From NCBI RefSeq assembly GCF_041415945.1, contig NZ_JBGCUS010000001.1, forward strand, positions 1,798,001 through 1,862,000: a DNA stretch of 64,000 nucleotides, written 5' to 3'. The position numbers and the translations under genes are program-made. Below, piece by piece: positions 55,979 to 61,839 of the stretch. A model generated the notes under the pieces. That model was not told the origin of the DNA. It searched no databases and saw only the letters and a list, made by a program, of their open reading frames with translations. This DNA comes from Ancylobacter sp. IITR112. GTDB lineage: Bacteria > Pseudomonadota > Alphaproteobacteria > Rhizobiales > Xanthobacteraceae. Numbering within the stretch: position 1 is the stretch's first letter; the number at the start of each line of letters is the position of its first letter.

Positions 55979-56360
55979 GTTGCACCTTCCCGGCCTTGCC
56001 GCGTCGAACCGGCGCAATGCCGAGTTCAGCCTCGAGCACTCGAATGTGCTCGTCGGCCTGGCGCATGATCGTCCAATACGGACTGACCTGCGGAACTCTG
56101 GTTCGACGGGCTTTGAGGATGGTTCCGTGCTCGGCGATCTGGCGAGCGGCACGACGGTATTCGACATAAAACTCCACGAGACGCTGCATCGCATGGCCGT
56201 TCACCATCGCTAGCGTCGCCGCATCTTTCATCTCGCGCTCAAGGATGCCCCAACGCTCATGGGCCTCTGCGATGTCGAGCTCATCGGCGAACTGAGAGCT
56301 CCAATCGGGCTCGGGCGGAACGCCCTCACCTCCTCCCAGAGAGGTAAGTGTCATGTTCAC
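55923..56360 (-). CDS. Terminase small subunit, P27 family
   Basis: This 145-residue protein recognises phage DNA and hands it to TerL. It has the P27-type pattern EAHERWGILEREMKDAATLA, followed by VEFYVEYRRAARQIAEHGTI and the ARRTRVPQVSPYWTIMRQAD segment, then a basic C-terminus (RRGKAGKVQRGKK). The reading frame is intact. It is the first of the packaging genes, 114 bases after the HNH gene. Confidence 0.88.
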   Translation of the reverse strand: MNMTLTSLGGGEGVPPEPDWSSQFADELDIAEAHERWGILEREMKDAATLAMVNGHAMQRLVEFYVEYRRAARQIAEHGTILKARRTRVPQVSPYWTIMRQADEHIRVLEAELGIAPVRRGKAGKVQRGKKAPRAADSYLGSLSK

Positions 56361-56474
56361 CCCCTACGGGGGTGCTCGAAACCCCCCGTCCGAAAACTAC
56401 TCGCGGTGCGAACGCTTGACCCCAAGCGGTCCTGGGCCCCTACCCCTTGGAGATTAGATACCCCCCGGGGGTGC

Positions 56475-56840
56475 TCAGCGGGACCGGTTCCAAGGATGAT
56501 CCGGATCGATCGGCCGGCCGTCCGCGGTGCATCCAATCATGCCTCTGCCGCTCCGCTCTTCCCTCTGTTTGGTGCTGACGTGATGATCCACGCAGAGGGG
56601 TTGCCAGTTGTTCTTGTCCCAGAACAACCGACGCGCCGCGGCGATTGCCTCTGGTGTCTTAGCCTCAGCTAGACGATGAGGAACGATATGATCGACATGA
56701 ACAGCGTCAGCATCCCGTCCAAGCCTGCGGCAACGCTCGCACTTGGGATGAGCCTTCAGGAAGGCCGCGCGGGCCTTGTCCCATCGGCTGTCATAGCCAC
56801 GTTGACGAGACGACGGCCGAGGCGCGGATGTTCCCTGCAC
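56475..56840 (-). CDS. HNH endonuclease
   Basis: This 121-residue phage HNH protein sits just upstream of the terminase genes, where it assists cos cleavage in many siphoviruses. The zinc knuckle CERC (34-37) pairs with C83 and nearby His. The HNH core is VHVDHIVPHRLAEA, then WDKNNWQPLCVDHHVSTKQR. The start is a GTG. A helical N-terminus SRQRGYDSRWDKARAAFLKA is typical. Confidence 0.9.
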   Translation of the reverse strand: MQGTSAPRPSSRQRGYDSRWDKARAAFLKAHPKCERCRRLGRDADAVHVDHIVPHRLAEAKTPEAIAAARRLFWDKNNWQPLCVDHHVSTKQREERSGRGMIGCTADGRPIDPDHPWNRSR

Positions 56841-56977
56841 GTCAACCCCTCAAATGCTTGCGTCCCGCAGGGAAGTGAGGCGTGCGTTACGGCGGTCAGA
56901 CAAGATGGGAGAGCCTCATCTTGCCTGCTGCAGCGTTCATCGGCGAGTATTGCAACTTCCGCTGAAGGGAGCCCGGC

Positions 56978-57385
56978 ATGCGCCTCGCCTATCTGATCTC
57001 CGCCGCAGGCCTGACGCTGGCCGGCTGCTCCACAACACCGACCGACCTTGAGCAGAAGAGCGCGCCTACCGTTCTTGAGTTCAAGGAGAACTACCAGGAG
57101 ATCTATCGGCGTGTGGCAAAGCAGGCGACGCGCTGCCTAAAGGTGGATGTGGGCGACGGCGGTTCATTCGAGGTGGACACCGAGCTCTACAACGAACTCG
57201 GCTATGGCGAGGTGAGCTATTCGCTCGGCAGCCTGTCGCGGAACTACTACATGTCGGCCAAGATCGAGAAGGTGGGCGAAGGTAGCCGCCTCACTCTTCA
57301 TACCGGGAACCAGTTGGCCTCGGCGCGCGTCCGAGATCTGGTGATCGAATGGGCGAACGGCTCGACCGCATGCCCGGCTTTCTAG
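56978..57385 (+). CDS. Prophage-encoded lipoprotein
   Basis: This 135-residue protein lies on the strand opposite to the late genes. The signal peptide MRLAYLISAAGLTLAGC ends in a lipobox with Cys17 (LAGC). The mature part is polar, with KENYQEIYRRVAKQATRCLK, DTELYNELGYGEVSYSLGSL and one further Cys pair (Cys near 53, Cys near 132). A ribosome site GAAGGGAG precedes the ATG. Gene orientation suggests expression from the lysogen (a moron), possibly acting at the envelope, for example in superinfection exclusion. No family was recognised with certainty. Confidence 0.75.
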   Translation: MRLAYLISAAGLTLAGCSTTPTDLEQKSAPTVLEFKENYQEIYRRVAKQATRCLKVDVGDGGSFEVDTELYNELGYGEVSYSLGSLSRNYYMSAKIEKVGEGSRLTLHTGNQLASARVRDLVIEWANGSTACPAF

Positions 57386-57398
57386 TCCGCCTGTCCCC

Positions 57399-57476
57399 TC
57401 ACCACACCCCGAACGCCGCCGCGACGACGAGGGCGCCGAGGACGACGATGCAGCCGCGGAGGAAGACGGGGTTCAT
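57399..57476 (-). CDS. 25-residue hydrophobic peptide
   Basis: This tiny gene encodes MNPVFLRGCIVVLGALVVAA and five more residues, a single membrane helix. Its ATG overlaps the stop of the preceding 48-residue gene in an ATGA, so translation coupling is likely. Function unknown. Confidence 0.45.
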   Translation of the reverse strand: MNPVFLRGCIVVLGALVVAAAFGVW

Positions 57477-57619
57477 GGGCGGTTGAGCTTCGCTTCGCGC
57501 CGTCGCCCCCGGCGATTGGTGCGGGGCTCGGCGGGGTGATAAATGGCCGGCACGCGCGGCAGGACGGCGGCCCGGGTGAAGTCAGGCGAGAGCAGCGCCA
57601 GCCACAGGAGGTAGGCCAT
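57473..57619 (-). CDS. 48-residue prophage peptide with hydrophobic start
   Basis: The product begins MAYLLWLALLSPDFTRAAVL and ends in a basic tail (NRRGRRREAKLNRP). GAGGTGAGA lies at the right distance from the ATG. It may be a membrane-associated or exported peptide. The start follows two bases after the preceding small frame. Confidence 0.5.
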   Translation of the reverse strand: MAYLLWLALLSPDFTRAAVLPRVPAIYHPAEPRTNRRGRRREAKLNRP

Positions 57620-57621
57620 TC

Positions 57622-57702
57622 TCACCTCACGAAAAACTCGCCGCGCGTGAGCGGGCGGGCTGGATAGGGTCGACGCGGCACCTTTGGTTCGGAGGGCGCC
57701 AT
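57622..57702 (-). CDS. 26-residue basic peptide
   Basis: The frame encodes MAPSEPKVPRRPYPARPLTR followed by GEFFVR. It is short, Pro/Arg-rich and precedes the 48-residue gene by two bases. The ribosome site is weak. It is listed because of its tight packing with the next two small frames. Confidence 0.35.
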   Translation of the reverse strand: MAPSEPKVPRRPYPARPLTRGEFFVR

Positions 57703-57773
57703 TGGAAGGGCGTCGCAGCACAGCAGGTGGGCTGATCTGGCTTGCCGCCGTGTCCTTTTGGACCGCGTCGAAC

Positions 57774-57850
57774 TGGTTGCAGGGGCGGGATTCGAACCCG
57801 CGACCTCTTGGTTATGAGCCAAGCGAGCTACCTGACTGCTCTACCCTACG
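57774..57850 (-). tRNA. tRNA-Met (CAT), initiator type, with encoded CCA
   Basis: This 77-base tRNA has acceptor strands CGTAGGG and CCCTGCA, D stem GAGC/GCTC, anticodon arm CTTGG-CTCATAA-CCAAG, T arm GCGGG-TTCGAAT-CCCGC, A73 and a genomic CCA. Position 1 is C and 72 is A, an unpaired end that marks initiator tRNA in bacteria, and the D stem has A11-U24 as in initiators. The anticodon stem has G-C at 30-40 and 31-39 but U-A at 29-41 in place of the third G-C pair. It lies in the prophage control region, not at an attachment site. Confidence 0.92.
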
Positions 57851-57995
57851 TCATATGGCTTGCCACTGTTCCCGCCAGCGCATCGGCCGGCGGCGGGGCT
57901 TCGGGATCGTCACCGCCGTGGCGGTGCGGAACCCTCGCAGCGCTCCCCCGAGCATCCACATCTCACCGACCAGCGCTTGACCGGACAGATAAAAA

Positions 57996-58049
57996 TCGTA
58001 CTGAGTTAGCTATTTGATCGTTGCATTTGCGTACTGAGTACGCTACAAC
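57996..58049 (+). promoter_or_regulatory. Early promoter with two tandem operators
   Basis: TTGCAT (58021-58026), a 17-base spacer and TACAAC (58044-58049) form a candidate promoter on the plus strand. The spacer holds the palindrome GCGTACTGAGTACGC (58029-58043). A second, less perfect copy TCGTACTGAGTTAGCTA starts at 57996; the corresponding copy GCGTACTGAGTACGCTA starts at 58029, exactly 33 bases apart, about three helical turns. This is the layout of a repressor-controlled phage promoter. The region is AT-rich compared with its flanks. Confidence 0.65.
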
Positions 58050-58097
58050 ATTCTTACCGGGTCGCCGTGGCCCGGCAACGGAAGGAGGTGAGACGCA

Positions 58098-58169
58098 ATG
58101 AAGTTCCGGAGGTTCCGGTTCGAACTCAAGTTCCTCGGCTGCACACTGAGACTTGAGATCGAATTCTAA
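58098..58169 (+). CDS. 23-residue basic peptide with strong ribosome site
   Basis: The peptide MKFRRFRFELKFLGCTLRLE IEF is encoded directly downstream of the operator promoter, with a near-ideal GGAAGGAGGTGAG ribosome site eight bases ahead. Its alternating aromatic and basic residues are striking. It may be a leader peptide or a small regulator. A stable hairpin follows. Confidence 0.55.
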   Translation: MKFRRFRFELKFLGCTLRLEIEF

Positions 58170-58175
58170 AGAACC

Positions 58176-58199
58176 GGGGTCGGGCGAAAGCCCGGCCCC
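58176..58199 (+). other. GAAA-tetraloop hairpin
   Basis: A ten-base-pair stem GGGGTCGGGC / GCCCGGCCCC (one T-G pair) is closed by a GAAA loop, a particularly stable GNRA tetraloop. It follows the 23-residue gene by six bases and precedes the HTH gene. No T-run follows, so it is more likely an mRNA element than a terminator. Confidence 0.5.
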
Positions 58200-58243
58200 A
58201 CCGGAACGGAAAGCGCCTCACCTCCCGCTGCAGGGAAGATATC

Positions 58244-58456
58244 ATGACACCGGACGACTTCAAGGCGTGGCGCGCGACCATGGGCCTGTCGCAACAGGCT
58301 GCTGCTGATGCTCTCGGCATCTCGAAAGGCAGCGTGGAGCTCTACGAAGCCGGAAAACGGCGCGATGACGGCCGGCCGGTCGTGATCCCCAAGACGGTGG
58401 CGCTAGCGTGCGCTGCGCTCTACCACAAACTTGGGCCGTGGGGCGCTAAGACCTGA
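58244..58456 (+). CDS. XRE-family HTH regulator (Cro/CI-like)
   Basis: This 70-residue protein consists essentially of one helix-turn-helix domain: FKAWRATMGLSQQAAADALGIS then KGSVELYEAGKRRDDGRP. It has no dimerisation or cleavage domain, so it is Cro-like in size. It is transcribed from the operator-bearing promoter and is the natural candidate to bind the tandem operators. A ribosome site GGGAAG precedes the ATG. It converges with the replication operon. Confidence 0.85.
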   Translation: MTPDDFKAWRATMGLSQQAAADALGISKGSVELYEAGKRRDDGRPVVIPKTVALACAALYHKLGPWGAKT

Positions 58457-58481
58457 AGGCGAGCCCTGCATATGGAAACAC

Positions 58482-58503
58482 AAAAACTCGCCCTCTTGGG
58501 CGA
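58482..58503 (-). terminator. Intrinsic terminator after the replication operon
   Basis: The stem TCGCCC / GGGCGA with a four-base loop is followed on the minus strand by G and five T residues. It lies about 150 bases downstream of the NusG-like gene and before the late region. It is where an antiterminator would have to act if late genes are reached from this operon. The bases between it and 58651 show no other feature. Confidence 0.7.
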
Positions 58504-58651
58504 TCTAGGCCGTATTGGCCGGGCTGCGTTGGGAAGGTCGCCCTATCGGGTCGGGCCCATTGCAACCGATCGCGCGCCGCATGGGGCGATTTCCGCGACC
58601 GCCGACGCGGTAGCGTCGACATCGTGATGTACGCGCATTCGCGCACCATCG

Positions 58652-59215
58652 TCAAGCCGCCGTTACGGCCTCCTTCACATGCCTGGGGTCAACGTGCACT
58701 TCGCGGGCGGCTCCGAGCATATGCAGCAGGACGACGACTTCCTTGCCCGCGTCGCGCACCACCTCTCCCGCGATGCCGGCCAAAGGGTGGTCCGTCTTGA
58801 GGCGGACAATTGTGCCCTCCGGGATACGGGGGCGCGCCGTGAGGTCGATGGCGCCAACAAGCCCTCGGTCATCCGTCAGCGCCATCAGGCAATCGATAAT
58901 GATCGGCGGAATGCGCATCGGCACACCGCCAAGCGTGACGATGGTCGAAACCGTGTCCTCTGCGTTCACCATGCCGATCTGCCCGTCATGGTCGAGGCCG
59001 ACGAACACGTAACGGCTGAAGAACGGCTTGTCGACCCATTCGACGATCATCTGCGTCGTGCCCGGCTTCCGCCGCCGGCGGCGCACTCGGGTGAAGGGAT
59101 AGAACACCTGCAGGCCAAGCCGCTTGAGCTCAACAAAGGCTTTTTCCTCCATCTGGGCCCGCGTGTGAACCGCATACCAAGTCGAGGAACCCGCCTGCTC
59201 CGTATCGTTTGCCAT
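58652..59215 (-). CDS. NusG-like transcription elongation/antitermination protein
   Basis: This 187-residue protein has an N-terminal NGN domain (about 12-115: WYAVHTRAQMEEKAFVELKR, GLQVFYPFTRVRRRRRKP, KPFFSRYVFVGLD) and a C-terminal KOW domain (about 128-185: IPEGTIVRLKTDHPLAGIAG, VVVLLHMLG). NusG paralogues bind RNA polymerase and change pausing or termination, often at specific operons. It is the last gene of the replication operon, overlapping the preceding gene end, and is followed by a terminator. Start MANDTEQAGSS is preferred over an upstream Trp-rich in-frame start. Confidence 0.87.
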   Translation of the reverse strand: MANDTEQAGSSTWYAVHTRAQMEEKAFVELKRLGLQVFYPFTRVRRRRRKPGTTQMIVEWVDKPFFSRYVFVGLDHDGQIGMVNAEDTVSTIVTLGGVPMRIPPIIIDCLMALTDDRGLVGAIDLTARPRIPEGTIVRLKTDHPLAGIAGEVVRDAGKEVVVLLHMLGAAREVHVDPRHVKEAVTAA

Positions 59216-59243
59216 CGTCCACCACTCCCACCACCAAGCCCAT

Positions 59244-60260
59244 TCACCCACCGGCCGCCTGCTGCTGGCGATCCGGCCCGTCTCGGCTAGGAGGCCACTC
59301 GCTGGGCATGTACCGGCCGGTCACAGCCTTAGGGCGTCCGGCGAACGGACGGGCGGGATAGCCGATGGCGCGCAGCGGCAACTGCGCTTCTTCGGCCACG
59401 GAAGCCCATGCCGCCCACTGCGGCGAGCCCAGCTCGACCATCACGCCGCCGCTGAAGTTCGTCCCCAGCGCCTTCCGCAGGGCCTGCACGGCCTCACTTT
59501 CAGGCGCCCTCGGCTTGGGCCGGCCGGGGAAGTTCTTGAACGTGCCGCGCAGATAGGCCGACGGGTCGCTCATCTTGCGCCGCTCCTTGGCGCAGATGGC
59601 CCGATAGGCCGGGATCGCGGCGACAGCGGCCTTGCGCTCGTCCTCGGTCAGCTTGAGCCACTGGCGATAGCCGCGGTGCCTCGGCCAGGCTTGCGAGGGC
59701 CCGTACTCGGCGAGGAAGGCGAGATAGGCCGGATCGGCTTCCCATCCTCTTTCCGTTGACGAAGTCCCCTCATCCACCGCCCCCTTGGGGGCTATGGGGG
59801 TTCTTTTTTTAGAATCCGTATTTGTTTCTTCTATATGCACAGCCTGAAAAGCCGCGCGCGGCAAACACGGTTGTGGATGGTGCTCAGGTGTGCCGTGAGC
59901 CACAACCGGATTTTCAGGCTGTGGCTCACCAGCGGAGGAGACGTCTTCGACACCATCCGTTGTGTCGGTCGGTTCGTCGTACACCACATAGTCCATGCCA
60001 TTGAAGGCACGGGTGACCGGGTCGCGCGTGCGTTCCCGCTTTATCCACCCTGCGGAAACGAGCTCGGCGACAACCCGCTGGGTCTTGTCCCGGCCGATCT
60101 TGAAGCGCTCCGATAGGTGCGAAAGCTCGACATTCCAATCGGCAGGCCGGGACCTGAGATAGCAAAGAACGCCCATCGCCTCGGCCGACAGCCGGTTATC
60201 GTCGAGCACGGCGTTGGGCAGAACCGTGAAGTTGCGATTGTAGCGGCGGCGGATGATCAA
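59244..60260 (-). CDS. Winged-helix replication protein (O-like)
   Basis: This 338-residue protein has an N-terminal winged helix: NFTVLPNAVLDDNRLSAEAM, then LSHLSERFKIGRDKTQRVVA and ELVSAGWIKRERTRD. The middle is a long variable linker. The C-terminal part has a helical domain (LAFLAEYGPSQAWPRHRGYR, AYLRGTFKNFP) common in phage replication initiators. It probably binds the phage origin. Its ATG overlaps the preceding gene by four bases. Confidence 0.75.
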   Translation of the reverse strand: MIIRRRYNRNFTVLPNAVLDDNRLSAEAMGVLCYLRSRPADWNVELSHLSERFKIGRDKTQRVVAELVSAGWIKRERTRDPVTRAFNGMDYVVYDEPTDTTDGVEDVSSAGEPQPENPVVAHGTPEHHPQPCLPRAAFQAVHIEETNTDSKKRTPIAPKGAVDEGTSSTERGWEADPAYLAFLAEYGPSQAWPRHRGYRQWLKLTEDERKAAVAAIPAYRAICAKERRKMSDPSAYLRGTFKNFPGRPKPRAPESEAVQALRKALGTNFSGGVMVELGSPQWAAWASVAEEAQLPLRAIGYPARPFAGRPKAVTGRYMPSEWPPSRDGPDRQQQAAGG

Positions 60261-61543
60261 AGCCCGCCTCCAAGATCGTCACTGGAGAAGAGCAGCGGCT
60301 GCACCGTGCCGTCGGCGAAGACGCGGTCGAGCGGCTGATCTGCCACCGGCTCGCTGCCATCCCACCCGTCGGGCCAGGTCCCGGCGACGATCAGCTCGCG
60401 GATGCGTGCTTCCTCTTCGGCATTAAGAAGGTCGATCTTCGGGCGGCCGAGCCGACGGGCGGCCTCGTTGATTTCCGCCTGGATGGACAGCACACGGCTA
60501 AGCCCCATGCGCCGGGCCTCGAAAGTCAGCGGGCCCATGCGCTGTGGGTTGGCCGCAATGGACCCATCCTTCAGTCGTTCCACGCCTTCCTTGCGGAGGC
60601 GGTTAGCCGGCTGACGCAATTCCCGATAGAGCGGCTTGAGCCGCTGAAGCGGGGCGAGGTAGCCCCAAAGCGGCTGCGCCACGATGCTATCGAGGGCCGT
60701 GTCCTTGCTCGCCAGTGGGCAACCGGCGCAGCCGGTCCGCGCATTGATCTCCTCCGCCTCGTCACCGCCATAGGCATCGGCGATGGCGGCGGTAGACCAG
60801 CCGCCATATTCCGCCATCGGGGCATAGATGCGCAGCCAGTCCCAGACATTGCACACCCGCCAATGGAGGATCGGCGCCAGCGTAGCGATCCGGCCGCGAA
60901 TGCCCTTCGCCTCCGGCAGGACCTGCTGATACCAGCCCTGTCCGCACTCGGCGCCGTCCTTGCCGCAGCTCATGCGGATCCTCTGGTCCCGAATCGCACT
61001 CTCGCCTTGGCGAACGCCTGTGATCATCAGTGCGCTGCCGCCGATTTCGTCGAGCCGGGCCGCGAGGGCCTGCTGCATGGGCTCGACCTTGATCTGTCGA
61101 GTACACCAGCGCAGCGTGTTGTTGTTCGGCGGGGGAACGCCCCGGCCCAGAATGTAGATGAGGAATCGCTTGTCGAGCGGGGCGCGGACGACCTCGCAAC
61201 GGACGCCGCGCACCGCGAGCTGCTCCATGATCCGGCGAGCCGCCAAATAGAGAGGTAGCAACTCCATGCGGGTGTCGGCGTAGAAGATCGTCAACGTCTT
61301 CGGGGGGGCAATCCGCCCAGCATCGATCAGATGTGCGATCACGGTGAGCGTCGCAGTGCTATCCTTCCCTCCCGACCACGCGATAGCCCAATGCTCATGT
61401 TCGGGGCCGTAGGCCTGCATCGATCTGATCGTTAGATCGACCGCGTCGTCATAGGCCAGCCTCGCCGAACCCTCGAAAAGGGTCGGTTGTGTGCTGCCGG
61501 TGCTTTTGATTGCCGGAGGAGAGGCGAGGGAAAAGTCGCTCAC
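60257..61543 (-). CDS. DndC/PAPS-reductase-like PP-loop protein
   Basis: This 428-residue ATP-pyrophosphatase of the phosphoadenosine-phosphosulfate reductase superfamily has the PP-loop SGGKDST at residues 57-63. A PPPNNNTLRWCTRQIKVEPM segment (137-156) and LMITGVRQGESAIRDQR (172-188) closely follow the pattern of DndC/SspD, the enzyme that activates DNA for phosphorothioation. Cys residues at 147, 193, 200, 231, 272 and 275 could ligate an iron-sulfur cluster (CAGCPLAS). No dndB, dndD or dndE gene is in the window. The start is a GTG overlapping the preceding gene. Confidence 0.8.
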   Translation of the reverse strand: MSDFSLASPPAIKSTGSTQPTLFEGSARLAYDDAVDLTIRSMQAYGPEHEHWAIAWSGGKDSTATLTVIAHLIDAGRIAPPKTLTIFYADTRMELLPLYLAARRIMEQLAVRGVRCEVVRAPLDKRFLIYILGRGVPPPNNNTLRWCTRQIKVEPMQQALAARLDEIGGSALMITGVRQGESAIRDQRIRMSCGKDGAECGQGWYQQVLPEAKGIRGRIATLAPILHWRVCNVWDWLRIYAPMAEYGGWSTAAIADAYGGDEAEEINARTGCAGCPLASKDTALDSIVAQPLWGYLAPLQRLKPLYRELRQPANRLRKEGVERLKDGSIAANPQRMGPLTFEARRMGLSRVLSIQAEINEAARRLGRPKIDLLNAEEEARIRELIVAGTWPDGWDGSEPVADQPLDRVFADGTVQPLLFSSDDLGGGL

Positions 61544-61839
61544 CGCAGCGACCTCCGTTTGACCGGCTCGGTGGCCGGAAGCCGCGCGGCGATTTCAGCG
61601 CGGATCTCGGCGAAGCCCTCATGGGCAAAAAGCCCCTCAAGCCCAGACAGCGCCTCCTTCAGGTTACTGATCACATCGGGCACGGCATTGCTGCCAAAAC
61701 TCATCGTTTCGTGCAGGCGGCTGGATTTCATCAGCAGGTAGGCCGCCGCCAGCGCCTTCGGGTCGAAATGCCATGGCGGATCGAGCTCGACGAGGTCGTA
61801 GCTGAACATGCGAAGGGGATCGAAGGGCCAAACACTCAC
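61540..61839 (-). CDS. Chimeric remnant of an MT-A70-type DNA methyltransferase
   Basis: This 99-residue protein's first 25 residues, MSVWPFDPLRMFSYDLVELD with PPWHF, match the N-terminus and catalytic DPPW motif of MT-A70 adenine methyltransferases of phages. The rest (LLMKSSRLHETMSFGSNAVP, GLEGLFAHEGFAEIRAEIAA) is unrelated, helical and looks like a separate small phage protein. The enzyme fold cannot form in so few residues. It appears to be a deletion fusion still held in the overlapping operon (GTGA overlap with the DnaA gene). Confidence 0.6.
   Translation of the reverse strand: MSVWPFDPLRMFSYDLVELDPPWHFDPKALAAAYLLMKSSRLHETMSFGSNAVPDVISNLKEALSGLEGLFAHEGFAEIRAEIAARLPATEPVKRRSLR

Noticed and set aside
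57684-57980. Plus-strand frames across the tRNA
   Set aside because: They read through a tRNA gene and show a typical translated-tRNA sequence (GRDSNPRPLGYE), a well-known annotation error.
58446-58655. A 69-codon minus-strand frame between the HTH gene and the NusG-like gene
   Set aside because: It spans an intrinsic terminator, has no ribosome site and its sequence is Arg/Pro-rich without pattern.
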